The notes under the pieces: model-generated | What the model was told of the DNA's origin: nothing | The model's database searches: none | Seen by the model: only the letters and a program-made list of their open reading frames with translations | Shown here: positions 31,607 to 43,308 of the stretch, one piece after another | Numbering within the stretch: position 1 is the stretch's first letter | Layout: each line of letters starts with the position of its first letter | Translations under genes and position numbers: made by a program | DNA from: Candidatus Acidianus copahuensis | GTDB lineage: Archaea; Thermoproteota; Thermoprotei_A; Sulfolobales; Sulfolobaceae | Assembly: GCF_000632495.1 (NCBI RefSeq) | Contig: NZ_JFZT01000039.1 | Location: 238,501 to 302,500, forward strand | DNA: 64,000 nt | Direction: 5' to 3'

Positions 31607-34228
31607 GTGGCTAAGCAAGTTACTCTCTTTGATTTTTCTGCACCATCACAATCAACTAACAAGCAACAAAAGGACGAAGAAAAAATTCAAGTCACAGAGC
31701 CAGAAAGGAAAATGAAGAAAAAGGAATGGGTTACTGAAGCGGTTGAGGGAAGGACTTATTTTCTACTATCCGCTGACTATGACGGTAAGTCCAATAAAGC
31801 CATACTTAAACTTTACGACCCAGATAAACATGAGTTTGCTGTATATTATGATAAAACTGGGCATAAACCTTACTTTCTCGTAGATATTGAACCGGAAAAA
31901 GTTAGGAAAATAAATAAGGTGATCAAGGATCAATCCTTTGATCACCTGGAAACAGTACCTAAAATTGATCCTTATTCTGGAAAGCAGATTACTTTGACTA
32001 AAATTGTGGTTAAGGATCCTCTAGCTGTAAGGAGGATGAGAGATCACGTTCCAAAGGCATATGAAGCTCATATTAAGTATTTTAACAATTATATTTATGA
32101 CCTAGGTCTAATCCCAGGAATGCCTTACAAAGTTTCCAAGGGAAGGCTTATTCCTGTTACTCCTGAGGTAGAGGTAGATGAAGTAAAGAAGGCATTTTCC
32201 GAATCTGACGAGATGACAAAGGAAATGGCAATAGCTTGGGCACCACTCTTTGAGAGCGATATACCACGAATAAAGAGAGCTGCTATCGATATTGAGGTTT
32301 TTACTCCTATGCAGGGAAGAGTTCCTGACCCAAAAAAAGCTGAATTTCCTGTTATAAGTATAGCCTTGGCTGGAAGTGATGGCGAGAAGAAAGTTTACGT
32401 ATTAAAGAGGCCAGATGTAGATTTAGGTAGTGTAAAAAATGAAGGAATATTAGTTCAATATTATGATTCTGAAACATTATTGCTGAGATCCTTTTTTGAA
32501 GAAATTAAGGACTATCCACTGCTTTTAACGTTTAACGGAGATGACTTTGATATACCTTATCTGATAATAAGAGCTTATAAACTCGGTTTTTCTCCAGAGG
32601 AGATACCTTTCCAGCAAGGAGAAAGTTCAACTACTTTTCTCCCTGGAATACATGTAGATCTTTACAGGTTCTTCTTTAATAAAGCGGTAAGGAATTACGC
32701 CTTCGAAGGTAAGTACAGCGAATATAGCCTTGATGCTGTTGCACAAGCTATACTAGGTATGTCAAAGGTAAAGGTTGATTCAACGATTAGCGATTTAGAT
32801 GTGAGTAAGCTAATACAATATAACTTCAGAGATTCTGAAATAACTCTAAAATTAACTACTTTTAATAATGATCTGACGTGGAAGCTAATAATTCTATTTG
32901 CTAGGATTTCTAAGCTAGGTATAGAGGAAATGACTAGGACAGAGATATCTGCATGGGTGAAGAACTTATATTACTGGGAACATAGAAGGAGAAATTGGTT
33001 AATTCCTCTAAAGGAGGATATCTCTCAGAGATCTTCAGCCTTGAAGACTGCAGCCATAATTAAAGGCAAGGGATATAAAGGGGCGGTTGTTATTGATCCT
33101 CCTGTCGGTTTATTTTTTAATGTGACTGTACTAGATTTTGCCTCCCTGTATCCATCAATAATTAGAAACTGGAATCTAAGCTATGAGACTGTAGATATTA
33201 AGGAATGTAAAAAATTTGCGAATATAAATGATGAAACAGGTGAAAAACTTCATCAGGTATGTATGGAAAAACCAGGAATTACTGCAGTTATAACAGGATT
33301 ACTAAGAGACTTTAGAGTAAAGATATACAAGAAGAAGGCGAAACAGGCTAGTGATGAGGAACGTAAAATGCTATATGATGTGGTACAGAGAGGTATGAAA
33401 GTGTTTATAAATGCCACTTATGGAGTGTTTGGAGCAGAAAGTTTCCCACTTTATGCCCCTGCTGTTGCTGAAAGCGTAACGGCGTTAGGGAGGTTCGTTA
33501 TTACCAATACTGTTAAGAGAGCCAGAGAGTTGGGGTTAACGGTGCTCTATGGTGATACTGACTCCTTATTTATTTACAATCCAACAAAGGAACAGTTAGA
33601 CCAGGTAGTTAACTGGGTAAAAGAGAAGTTCAGATTAGATCTAGAGTTAGATAAGAGTTATAGGTTTGTAGCATTTTCTGGTCTGAAGAAAAATTACTTC
33701 GGAGTATTTACTGATTCTAAATTTGATATAAAAGGTATGTTAGCAAAGAAGAGAAATACTCCAGAATTCCTTAAGAAAGCGTTTAAGGAAGTAAGGGATC
33801 TAATGGGGACTATAAATAGTCCAGAAGATGTGGAAAAAGCTAAGAAAAGCGTTATGGACAAGGTAAAGGAAATCTATGAAAAGCTAAGGAACAAGGAATA
33901 TAACCTAGACGAACTAGCCTTTAGAGTTATGCTATCTAAGGATATATCTTCGTATGATAAGAATACTCCTCAACATGTAAAGGCTGCAAAACAGTTAGCC
34001 TCGTTGGGAATTCAAGTCTTACCAAGAGACATAGTAAGCTTTGTAAAAGTGAAAAGTAAAGAAGGAGTAAAGCCTGTACAGCTTGCTAGACTAGATGGGA
34101 TTGACGTAGATAAATATTACGATGCGGTAAGAAGTACATTTGAACAGATGCTTAAGTCATTAGGAATAAGTTGGGACGAAATCGAATCAACTACTTCAAT
34201 AGAGTCCTATTTTCAAGCAAAGAGTTGA
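31607..34228 (+). CDS. polB1: Family-B DNA polymerase, main replicase PolB1
   Basis: Replicative DNA polymerase. 873 residues, GTG start. The N terminus has QVTLFDFS (residues 4-11), a PIP-box-like PCNA motif. 3'-5' exonuclease motifs: IDIE (227-230), [10 protein letters not shown] (309-318), YNFRDSE (405-411). Polymerase motifs: DFASLYPSI (510-518), [12 protein letters not shown] (599-610), YGDTDS (648-653). All catalytic acids are present. Overall order equals the Sulfolobus PolB1 (Dpo1). Flanked on both sides by decayed tnpB copies forming inverted and direct repeats. Confidence 0.97.
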   Translation: MAKQVTLFDFSAPSQSTNKQQKDEEKIQVTEPERKMKKKEWVTEAVEGRTYFLLSADYDGKSNKAILKLYDPDKHEFAVYYDKTGHKPYFLVDIEPEKVRKINKVIKDQSFDHLETVPKIDPYSGKQITLTKIVVKDPLAVRRMRDHVPKAYEAHIKYFNNYIYDLGLIPGMPYKVSKGRLIPVTPEVEVDEVKKAFSESDEMTKEMAIAWAPLFESDIPRIKRAAIDIEVFTPMQGRVPDPKKAEFPVISIALAGSDGEKKVYVLKRPDVDLGSVKNEGILVQYYDSETLLLRSFFEEIKDYPLLLTFNGDDFDIPYLIIRAYKLGFSPEEIPFQQGESSTTFLPGIHVDLYRFFFNKAVRNYAFEGKYSEYSLDAVAQAILGMSKVKVDSTISDLDVSKLIQYNFRDSEITLKLTTFNNDLTWKLIILFARISKLGIEEMTRTEISAWVKNLYYWEHRRRNWLIPLKEDISQRSSALKTAAIIKGKGYKGAVVIDPPVGLFFNVTVLDFASLYPSIIRNWNLSYETVDIKECKKFANINDETGEKLHQVCMEKPGITAVITGLLRDFRVKIYKKKAKQASDEERKMLYDVVQRGMKVFINATYGVFGAESFPLYAPAVAESVTALGRFVITNTVKRARELGLTVLYGDTDSLFIYNPTKEQLDQVVNWVKEKFRLDLELDKSYRFVAFSGLKKNYFGVFTDSKFDIKGMLAKKRNTPEFLKKAFKEVRDLMGTINSPEDVEKAKKSVMDKVKEIYEKLRNKEYNLDELAFRVMLSKDISSYDKNTPQHVKAAKQLASLGIQVLPRDIVSFVKVKSKEGVKPVQLARLDGIDVDKYYDAVRSTFEQMLKSLGISWDEIESTTSIESYFQAKS

Positions 34229-34248
34229 AGTTCTTTTTCTTTCTATAT
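34229..34248 (+). terminator. T-rich terminator after polB1
   Basis: GTTCTTTTTCTTTCTATATC begins just after the stop; a pyrimidine/T-rich tract typical of archaeal termination. Confidence 0.4.
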
Positions 34249-34597
34249 CTGAAGGAGAGATTATGATTGAGAGTTCTTATCAATGACCTTAGACTAAAAC
34301 TTGGTATAGCAAAAATATCAAAATATAAGAGCTTTACTGAATTTAGATTTACTAAATGACTCAAGAAAAGTTAAAAGGATTTGGCTTACTTCTTTTCCTT
34401 AAGGTTCAAAACGATAATTTTTAGCTCCCTTACTACGCGTATGTTGAGATCTTTGTTTAATTCATGTTATTCTCCCTTGACAATACTGTACATTGAACAA
34501 TTAGGAACGCAACCACAGTAGAAATTAGAGAGTAGCAAAATTCCTTTTTCTATTTGAGGAAACGCATGTTTCACTAAGAAAGTCCAGTAACTTTAAA

Positions 34598-34855
34598 CAA
34601 AAAACAAGACAAGGAATTAACAACTCCGCTCTCAGTTTGTTCAAAGCATTTGGCTTATAGCTCTCATAAATTAGAGAGGTTTTTAAAGAGTGGTTAGATT
34701 CCTAAGGAAAAAGGCGAATTTCTCTTTCTATCATGTAGATTAATAAATCATTTTAGGAAGATTAAGGTTATACCTCCCTATTGGAGAAATTCAAGTTAAG
34801 GAGACGTTAGAAATTTCTCAATATAAGGTAAAACTAGTTCTGTCAAGTTAAACAA
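34598..34855 (+). repeat. Direct repeat, copy 2 (tnpB segment)
   Basis: Related to 30630-30837 in the same orientation; about 258 bp with a 50-bp insertion and scattered differences. Confidence 0.75.
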
Positions 34856-34883
34856 GAGTGGGAAAAACTAGCTAGATTAACTC

Positions 34884-35053
34884 TTCCTGTTTTAGCTTTT
34901 TCCCTTCATAGAAGCGATACCTTCAACAGTATGTTATAAATCTCACAAGTTAACTTCAGCTTTGCTTTTAACATCATGTTCACCTACATAAGTTCGAAAC
35001 AGAGTGATACAATCAACATATAATTATTGCAGGAAAAATTTCCGCGCTTTCTA
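34884..35053 (-). repeat. 170-bp inverted repeat, right arm (flanks polB1)
   Basis: Reverse complement of 30435-30604, one mismatch seen. Directly follows the direct-repeat copy 2 by 28 bp but in the opposite orientation relative to it, unlike on the left side. Confidence 0.85.
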
Positions 35054-35171
35054 CAAGTAGGCTGTCTATCCTTAACCTAATAGAGTAAATAAACTACGCA
35101 ATAATAGAATGCGTAAATAGATAAGGAGAATAATCTTTTCTTATTAATTTTATTTTTAATCTAATTAATTT

Positions 35172-35618
35172 CTATTCTTCCTCCTCTCCTTCTTCACTTT
35201 CTTCTCCTTCGTTTTCTCCCTTATTCTCTGATGTTACATCTATAGCGTAAGTTGTTAATTCTTTCTTCATTTCATCATCCAGATAATAGGAAACAACGTA
35301 AACCTTCTTATCCTGAAAATCTTCTCCTGACCATTGATTGTCAAAGCTAATTATATAGATGGGCAACTTTAATATGGCCTCGTTTTTCTCTTTTCCGCTC
35401 AAGAAGTTCTTTAATCTTTCATAGTCGTTGGGTTTAAGTGGTAAGGGGACTCTCCATTCCTGTGAGTCCTTCATGATTATGAAGTCAGATATCATGTCAT
35501 TCCATTCCTTCAACGCTTGTGCTGCTGTATTACGAACTACGTCGCCAATATCCCCTTCTATTACCTTTTCCGATGTTACTTTCCCGCTTTCACTTCTAAG
35601 AACAATTACGCTAGTCAC
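35172..35618 (-). CDS. Small protein with acidic C-terminal tail next to polB1
   Basis: 148 residues, GTG start forming a GTGA overlap with the aKMT4 stop. A compact N-terminal part (about 1-120) is followed by a glutamate-rich tail (NEGEESEEGEEEE). PolB1 of Saccharolobus forms a holoenzyme with two small proteins, one of which (PBP1) has an acidic tail that modulates strand displacement. Location near polB1 and the tail suggest this may be that subunit, but I cannot align it here. Confidence 0.75.
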   Translation of the reverse strand: MTSVIVLRSESGKVTSEKVIEGDIGDVVRNTAAQALKEWNDMISDFIIMKDSQEWRVPLPLKPNDYERLKNFLSGKEKNEAILKLPIYIISFDNQWSGEDFQDKKVYVVSYYLDDEMKKELTTYAIDVTSENKGENEGEESEEGEEEE

Positions 35619-36100
35619 TTATGCTCACCTATAATGTATAGATAAACTATATGATTCATGTTCCCATCTTCTACTTTAATAACTTCTTTTGGAGTCCATC
35701 CTCTCATCTCGAATTCATGGGAAACAACTCTAGTCCCAGGTTTAAGCTCTTTCTCTAGTTTTGGCTTAAGCATTTCATTTACGTTAGTTAGAAGGAACAT
35801 CGTAACCACTGTAGCCTCAGAAAGATCGGTTTCAAAGAAGTTTGCTTTAAGTATCTTAACCTTGCCTTCTACACCGTTATTTTTTGCATTATCTGTAGCT
35901 TCCTTTATTCTTTCATCATTAATGTCTATTCCAACAGCCTTCTTAACGTTAAAGTCCTTAGCTGCCGTGACTACTATTCTTCCATCTCCGCATCCTAAAT
36001 CGTAAATAACGTCTTCAGGACCAGCCTTCGCGATTTCGAGCATTTTCCTTACTACTCTTTCTGGTGTAGGAACGTATGGTACGTGTGGAATATAACTCAC
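35615..36100 (-). CDS. Archaeal protein lysine methyltransferase (aKMT4 type)
   Basis: Class I SAM methyltransferase of 161 residues, GTG start, beginning MSYIPHVPYVPTPERVVRKM. SAM motif I is DLGCGDGRI (about 34-42), followed by GIDIN; the late SHEFEMRGW and YLYIIGEHK motifs are also typical. This whole arrangement matches the Dot1-like aKMT4 of Sulfolobus, which methylates Cren7 and other proteins. It lies in a row of three minus-strand genes. Confidence 0.9.
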   Translation of the reverse strand: MSYIPHVPYVPTPERVVRKMLEIAKAGPEDVIYDLGCGDGRIVVTAAKDFNVKKAVGIDINDERIKEATDNAKNNGVEGKVKILKANFFETDLSEATVVTMFLLTNVNEMLKPKLEKELKPGTRVVSHEFEMRGWTPKEVIKVEDGNMNHIVYLYIIGEHK

Positions 36101-36123
36101 TTTTTCATCACTTCTTATTTTTG

Positions 36124-36438
36124 TTAGGATACAAGACTTTTAATTTTATCAAGAGCTTCTTTTTTACCTTTTTCAGGATCAGCCTTTAAGTCTGGTCCAA
36201 GTGGCATCTGCGTTAATATTGGATATACTCTATTATCATCTAAAACAAGAAACAATTGAGGTAGCCAAGACATACCGAACTCATCCTTTTCTCCATAGTC
36301 TGATAAGAATGCATAATCCTCATTCCTGACTTCTTTTTCAACTCCTATTTCTTTGGATAACTCTTCGGTAATATTTATGAATGCCTTATTCATTGGATGA
36401 GCTTCTGATGTCACAAGTATCAACTTTTTTGCCTTCAT
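36124..36438 (-). CDS. Small protein with a thioredoxin-like layout, no Cys pair
   Basis: 104 residues. An N-terminal strand (KKLILVTSEA), an alpha helix, a WLPQLFLVLDD strand-turn containing a likely cis-proline, and a C-terminal helix give a thioredoxin-like pattern, but there is no CxxC. Family not known. It is 23 nt upstream of aKMT4 on the same strand, so probably the first gene of that operon. Confidence 0.65.
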   Translation of the reverse strand: MKAKKLILVTSEAHPMNKAFINITEELSKEIGVEKEVRNEDYAFLSDYGEKDEFGMSWLPQLFLVLDDNRVYPILTQMPLGPDLKADPEKGKKEALDKIKSLVS

Positions 36439-36530
36439 ATGGGCTCTAATTCACACTATCTTACCTAGTTAAAAACAGTAGTGGTTGAGGTTAAATGAAA
36501 ACATCAGAGATTTTAGGATTATCCGTCAAG

Positions 36531-36936
36531 AATCCCCCTCCAGAGGAGGTATAATTTAACGCAAAAATTTTGACTATTTCTCTATATATAATAAATATAA
36601 TGATTCTCTTAACTAAGCCAACTAAAATCATTGTTACACACAATTTTAATGCAACTGATGCTGAATTCGACTCCTATAAAGAGTTAAAGAAAATAGACGA
36701 AAAGATCTAAGGGAACTACTACTCTCTTTCTTTTCTATCCTAACAACGACGTGGTATTTTACAAAAAATCCTAGATCACCTGCGGAGTTTTCTTTCCACT
36801 TTAAATTCTGCTTCTTGCAGGATCTACCTGTTATGCCCTTGAAGGACATAAGTTGGTGTGATGAGATAGTGACACCGATTCTCGTAACCTCACTCAGAAT
36901 GAGTTCCATCACACTTCAGTTGTGTTAGGACGTCAC
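36531..36936 (+). mobile_element. Short IS200/IS605-like element D, internally deleted
   Basis: Left end: hairpin CCTCC-AGA-GGAGG (36537-36549). Next, an ATG frame at 36600-36710 (36 codons, MILLTKPTKIIVTHNFNATD) resembles a TnpB N terminus, but it is short and this reading is tentative. A tail-like region (36720-36905) aligns with the C-terminal tail of the tnpB relic at 60960-61150 (ACCTGTTATG, GACATAA, TCTCGTAA words). Right end: small hairpin CACA...TGTG (36910-36924), then AGGACGTCAC (36927-36936), shared with 61435-61444. A non-autonomous derivative of about 400 bp. Confidence 0.6.
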
Positions 36937-36981
36937 GGGAAAATATTAAACTCTGAATAACTTTTACCGTATTGGAAAAAG

Positions 36982-37557
36982 TTGATCACTAGACTTAGAA
37001 AAGAATCTAAGCGTATTTTAACTCCTTTAGCCCTAGGTCTCGCTAAATTTGGTCTAACCGGTAATGCGTTGACCACAGTAGGTCTTTTACTTTCTATTGC
37101 ATATTTTGTATTATTTTACTTTACACGAGATATATTGATAGCTTTAATTTTAATGATACTTTCTTCCCTATCAGACGCTCTAGATGGAGAAGTAGCCAGA
37201 ATTACCCATAAAGCTGGGTCTAGAGGAGCTTTTCTTGATTCCTCTTTTGATAGATTAGAAGACGCACTATTTATATCTCCCTTAAGTCTTTACTTCAGTC
37301 CAATTCTCGTGGCATTACTTGTAGGAATATCTTTGACTATACCTTACTTAAGGGCAAAGGCTGAATCTCTAGGAATTAGAGCTGAGGGAAGAGGTATTAT
37401 AGAGAGAGGGGAAAGGCTAATTTTTGTGGTTATACTACTTCTTATGCTAATAATTATTCCATACTTGGCTCAATACATGTTTTACATCTTTATCATTTTA
37501 TCAATAGTGACCGTTATTCAAAGGTTTCAACTAGTCCTTTCGGCTCTTCCGAAGTAA
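36982..37557 (+). CDS. CDP-alcohol phosphatidyltransferase (likely archaetidylinositol phosphate synthase)
   Basis: 191-residue membrane enzyme (about six hydrophobic helices), TTG start. The signature D-x2-D-G-x2-A-R-x8-G-x3-D-x3-D is exact: DALDGEVAR, then ITHKAGSR, then GAFLDSSFD (about residues 65-91). The family links a CDP-lipid to an alcohol; in Sulfolobales the 1L-myo-inositol-1-phosphate enzyme is of this type, and the MIP synthase is in the same window (25485). The exact substrate is inference. Converges with priL with a 31-bp overlap. Confidence 0.85.
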   Translation: MITRLRKESKRILTPLALGLAKFGLTGNALTTVGLLLSIAYFVLFYFTRDILIALILMILSSLSDALDGEVARITHKAGSRGAFLDSSFDRLEDALFISPLSLYFSPILVALLVGISLTIPYLRAKAESLGIRAEGRGIIERGERLIFVVILLLMLIIIPYLAQYMFYIFIILSIVTVIQRFQLVLSALPK

Positions 37558-38444
37558 AGTTGTAATGGATTTTTTACATTACAGTCATCTATACAAAGCC
37601 CTAATTCTTTCATTTTTTTGCATGAATAAATTATAAATTTTTCCTTTCTTTTAAGGAATGAATTAATGAACTCGTCTGGATTTTCAATGTTGTCTTTAAT
37701 TGTGGAAGAAATAGTACTTCTGTCTATTCCTATATCAATCATATACACTACTAAAGTTCTTACTTCTTCAGGATTTCGTTCCTTTTTTCTCATGATAACT
37801 TCAATACAGGGTGGCGTTTTTCCGCCTTTAAGAGAAAGTATATCCCTTATGCTGTCGGGTATCTTAGATAGAGATATAGGCTTAACTAATGAGAGGATTT
37901 TTTCTTGAATTTTGGTTTTTAATAATTCCACTAATCTTACCTTATCAATATAAACATATCCATCTTTTACGATCTGGTTGCATAACCTAAGATCTTCGAT
38001 GTTTTTAGGTAAATCTCTTATGTAATTTAAGAAAGGTAATGTAAATGACAAAATCTTCTTTCTATTTTTTTCCCAATAAGATATTTCCCTCCTTTCTACT
38101 TTTACTCCCAAGTAACTTGCCATTGAAAGTAAATCATCCTCACTCTCCTTTTTTAATTCAGCTACAAACATTTCGCTTTCTTCTTGGATTATTCTTTTCA
38201 TTAGTCTTCTGTCGTAAAGTACGGATAGGATTAGAAGTAAAGAATAGAACACTAAGTTAGGATTTCTATATGAGTTGTAGGATGGTATAGGTCTCTTATT
38301 TTCTATTATTAATGAAATTCTTTCCTTAGCAGACTTCAAAGAATCTCCATCAACAGATATTATATCGAAAATACTAATACCTCCCTGATCTTTTAGTACC
38401 TTCTCTATTGGAACCAGAAAAGGGTATTTTGAGGGATTAATCAC
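37527..38444 (-). CDS. priL: DNA primase large subunit
   Basis: Stimulatory subunit of the replicative primase. 305 residues, GTG start. Four conserved Cys in the C-terminal half (in RLCNQI, TPPCIEV, YSCKK, and GLCIDDCN) are arranged like the [4Fe-4S] cluster ligands of PriL. Divergent from metG across a 51-bp promoter region. The small catalytic subunit is not in the window. Confidence 0.88.
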   Translation of the reverse strand: MINPSKYPFLVPIEKVLKDQGGISIFDIISVDGDSLKSAKERISLIIENKRPIPSYNSYRNPNLVFYSLLLILSVLYDRRLMKRIIQEESEMFVAELKKESEDDLLSMASYLGVKVERREISYWEKNRKKILSFTLPFLNYIRDLPKNIEDLRLCNQIVKDGYVYIDKVRLVELLKTKIQEKILSLVKPISLSKIPDSIRDILSLKGGKTPPCIEVIMRKKERNPEEVRTLVVYMIDIGIDRSTISSTIKDNIENPDEFINSFLKRKEKFIIYSCKKMKELGLCIDDCNVKNPLQLYFGRAERTS

Positions 38445-38462
38445 AGATATAATTTAGGTTAC

Positions 38463-38472
38463 TCTTTATATA
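38463..38472. promoter_or_regulatory. Shared A/T box in the priL/metG divergent promoter
   Basis: CTTTATATATCC lies 24-34 nt before metG (good leaderless spacing) and about 20-30 nt before priL on the other strand. Confidence 0.5.
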
Positions 38473-38495
38473 TCCGCTACTACCATAACCTCAGT

Positions 38496-40199
38496 ATGAA
38501 AGTCCTTGTTGCCTCAGCCTGGCCATATGTTGAGACAGTTCCTCATCTCGGAAACCTCATAGGATCTATACTTTCGGCTGATGTATTTGCTAGATATGCG
38601 AGGTTAAAATATGGCAAGGAAAACGTCTTATTTGTAAGCGGAAGCGATGAACATGGAACTCCAATTGAGATAGAAGCTATTAAGAGGAAAGTTAACCCAA
38701 AAGAACTTACTAGCCAAGCTCACGAATACGTTAAAAAGTTGTTTTTGGATACGTGGGAAATTAGTTTTGACAACTATACTAGAACAGAATCGGAAGTACA
38801 TAAGAAGTTTGTTTCAGAGTTTCTTCTCTCCATTCAGAAATATATAAAAGTAAAGGAAGAAGTATTACCGTACTGTGAGAATGATAAAATATTCTTACCA
38901 GATAGGTTTATAAAGGGAACTTGTCCGTATTGCGGGTTTGAAGATGCGAGAGGAGATCAGTGCGACAGATGTGGAAGGCTCCTTTCACCTGAATTACTAA
39001 TAAATCCTAAATGCGCCATATGTGGAAGTAAACCAATTTATAAGAAAACTAAACATTGGTTCTTTGATTTATCTCAGTTCAGTGAAAAACTGAAGGACTG
39101 GTTAAGCCTTTCAAAGACAATGCCTGAAAATGTGAAATCAGTGGCCCTAAGTTGGATTCAAGAAGGTCTAAAACCAAGGAGTTTAACTAGAGATACTTCA
39201 TGGGGAATTCAAGCTCCATTCGAGGGATCGGAAGGAAAGACAATTTATGTTTGGTTTGAGGCTCTATTAGGCTATGTATCCGCAACTATAGAATATTTTG
39301 AGAATAATGGAAATAATGAGAAGTGGTCAGATTACTGGTTTGGAAACGTAAAGAGCTTTTACTTCATAGGAAAAGACAACATACCGTTTCACGCTGTTAT
39401 CTTTCCAGCTATGTTATTAGCGTCGGAAAAGAACTACGTTCTTCCTTCAGTTATCAGCGCAACTGAATACTTAATGTATGAAGGACAGAAGTTTAGCAAA
39501 AGCAGGAAAATTGGTATCTGGATAGACGAGGCGCCTCAAATTATGGATGTTGAGTACTGGAGATTTGTATTAGTAAGATTAAGACCAGAAGAGAAGGATA
39601 CTAACTTCCTCTGGAGAGAAACATTAAGGATAATTAATACTGAACTTAATGATGATATTGGAAACTTCGAAAATAGAATTTTAAGTATGATAAATCGTTA
39701 TTTTTCAGGAGTTGTTCCTGGATATCACGTTGAACTTGAGGATGAACATGACAAGAAACTCCTTGCTTTAATGCGAGATACTCCATCCAAGGTGTCACTA
39801 GAGTTTGAAAGAGGAAGGTTAAAATCTGGGACCGATTATATTCTTGAACTAGCTAGGGAGGGAAACGCATACCTTAACCTAAAAGCGCCCTGGGATAGGG
39901 TGAAAGATAGAAAAGAAATTGCAGAAAATACCTTATATATAGGTATAAATTTAATTAGAGAATTAGCTATAATGCTTTATCCAATAATCCCATCTTATGC
40001 CAAGATTATCTACTCGCATCTGAATTTGACTAACATTGAAGAAGAAATGTGGGATAATATATTCTCTCTGTCATTGCAACCTGGACATAAGGTGAGAAAG
40101 GCCTCTCCGCTCTTCAAAAAGATAGACTTGGATTTTGAGAAGCAAGTTCAAGAGAAACTAAGTAGTATAAGAAAGGAATTGGAAAAAACAAGACCAACT

Positions 40200-40211
<12 letters not shown>
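38496..40211 (+). CDS. metG: Methionyl-tRNA synthetase
   Basis: Class I synthetase of 571 residues. HIGH-type motif PHLGNLIGS (around residues 16-24), KMSKS-type QKFSKSRK, and three zinc-like knuckles (CPYCG, CDRCG, CAICG) in the connective peptide. The fused tRNA-binding C-terminal domain of some archaeal MetRS is absent, giving a normal archaeal core length. Converges on atpI with a 12-bp overlap. Confidence 0.96.
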
Positions 40212-42386
<2,175 letters not shown>

Positions 42387-42392
42387 AAACGC

Positions 42393-42404
42393 TTAAAATT
42401 TTAA
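42393..42404. promoter_or_regulatory. Palindromic TTAAAATTTTAA between atpI and atpF
   Basis: A perfect 12-bp A/T palindrome centred 25.5 nt before the atpF ATG, the ideal TATA distance for a leaderless start. Being palindromic it can serve the opposite strand as well, with atpI starting 12 or 36 nt away depending on its start codon. Confidence 0.5.
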
Positions 42405-42423
42405 TCTACATTACGAATTCCCA

Positions 42424-42726
42424 ATGGGTAAAATAGTACTAGTAGGGGATAAGTATACTGTTTCATTATTTGAAATAATGGGAGCTGAGGGGATAATACT
42501 TGAAGATCCATATCAACTCGAGAACTCCCTGATCTCTTTGAAAAAAAGAGAAGATGTTGATCTAGTTCTTGTTACAAAGGATATCTATGATCCTGTAAGG
42601 GAAAAGGTAGATCCTGTTATAAGTGGTCAAACAAAACCTTTAATTACAGTAATTCCTTCTCCATATAGTGAATCAGCTCCAATGGATGTAAGGAAAATGG
42701 TTTTAAGAGCTTTAGGTTTTGGGTGA
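42424..42726 (+). CDS. atpF: A-type ATP synthase subunit F
   Basis: Central stalk subunit, 100 residues. It has the family pattern of a first strand KIVLVGDKYTVSLFEIMGA, then EGIILED, a central VDLVLVTKDIYD strand, and PLITVIPSP. First gene of the plus-strand atp operon, 6 nt before atpE. Confidence 0.87.
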   Translation: MGKIVLVGDKYTVSLFEIMGAEGIILEDPYQLENSLISLKKREDVDLVLVTKDIYDPVREKVDPVISGQTKPLITVIPSPYSESAPMDVRKMVLRALGFG

Positions 42727-42732
42727 TAAAAA

Positions 42733-43308
42733 GTGGAGTTTGAACAATTACTTGAATATCAAATAGAAGATATATTTCAACAAATAAAGAGTGATCTATC
42801 TAAGGGAGTTGAGGAGGCAAATTCTTATTTAGATAAAAAATACAATGACATTCTCTCTCAGTACTCAGATAAAATAAAAGAACAGATCTCAAAAAGAGAA
42901 GAGGAAATAGGGGGAGAAAAAGCAAAAATAGAGGTTGAAAATAAGAGAACTTTACTGAATGAGCAAGATTTTTGGATAAAGAAAGTATATGGTGAAGTGT
43001 TAAAAAGAGCTAGAGATATTACATCTTCCTCAGAATATACAGAAGGTATCAGGAAAATAATCTCTGATAAGGCTAAGGATAGTTCTATTATTTACTGCAA
43101 CAGTGGAGATCAAGACCTTATAAGAAGCTTAGTAAAGTCGGCTAAAATTAAGGCAAATATCCAAATAGACAATTCAGTGATTGGTGGGATAAAAATAACT
43201 TACCCTGATCAGGGACTGACAATGGATTATTCCTTAAACTTAATTTTAGATCAAGTTTTTGAATCTGTTAAGCCTAAAATAGTTTCAATTTTATTTGGTG
43301 AGGACTAA
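42733..43308 (+). CDS. atpE: A-type ATP synthase subunit E (peripheral stalk)
   Basis: 191 residues, GTG start; long N-terminal coiled coil (about 1-90), then a compact C-terminal domain ending in PDQGLTMDYSLNLILDQVFE, characteristic of subunit E. TAA is followed directly by the atpA ATG. Confidence 0.86.
   Translation: MEFEQLLEYQIEDIFQQIKSDLSKGVEEANSYLDKKYNDILSQYSDKIKEQISKREEEIGGEKAKIEVENKRTLLNEQDFWIKKVYGEVLKRARDITSSSEYTEGIRKIISDKAKDSSIIYCNSGDQDLIRSLVKSAKIKANIQIDNSVIGGIKITYPDQGLTMDYSLNLILDQVFESVKPKIVSILFGED

Larger units (their letters stand above)
34249..35171. other. Non-coding stretch after polB1 with rearranged tnpB copy C
   Basis: About 900 bp without a gene. From 34598 to 34855 it repeats the tnpB segment of copy B in direct orientation; from 34884 to 35053 it carries the inverted-repeat arm. 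So the tnpB pieces of copy C are in scrambled order and orientation. Confidence 0.7.

Noticed and set aside
36646..36912. 88-codon minus-strand frame
   Set aside because: The plus strand has better evidence as tnpB-derived (element D), and this frame has no homologue pattern.
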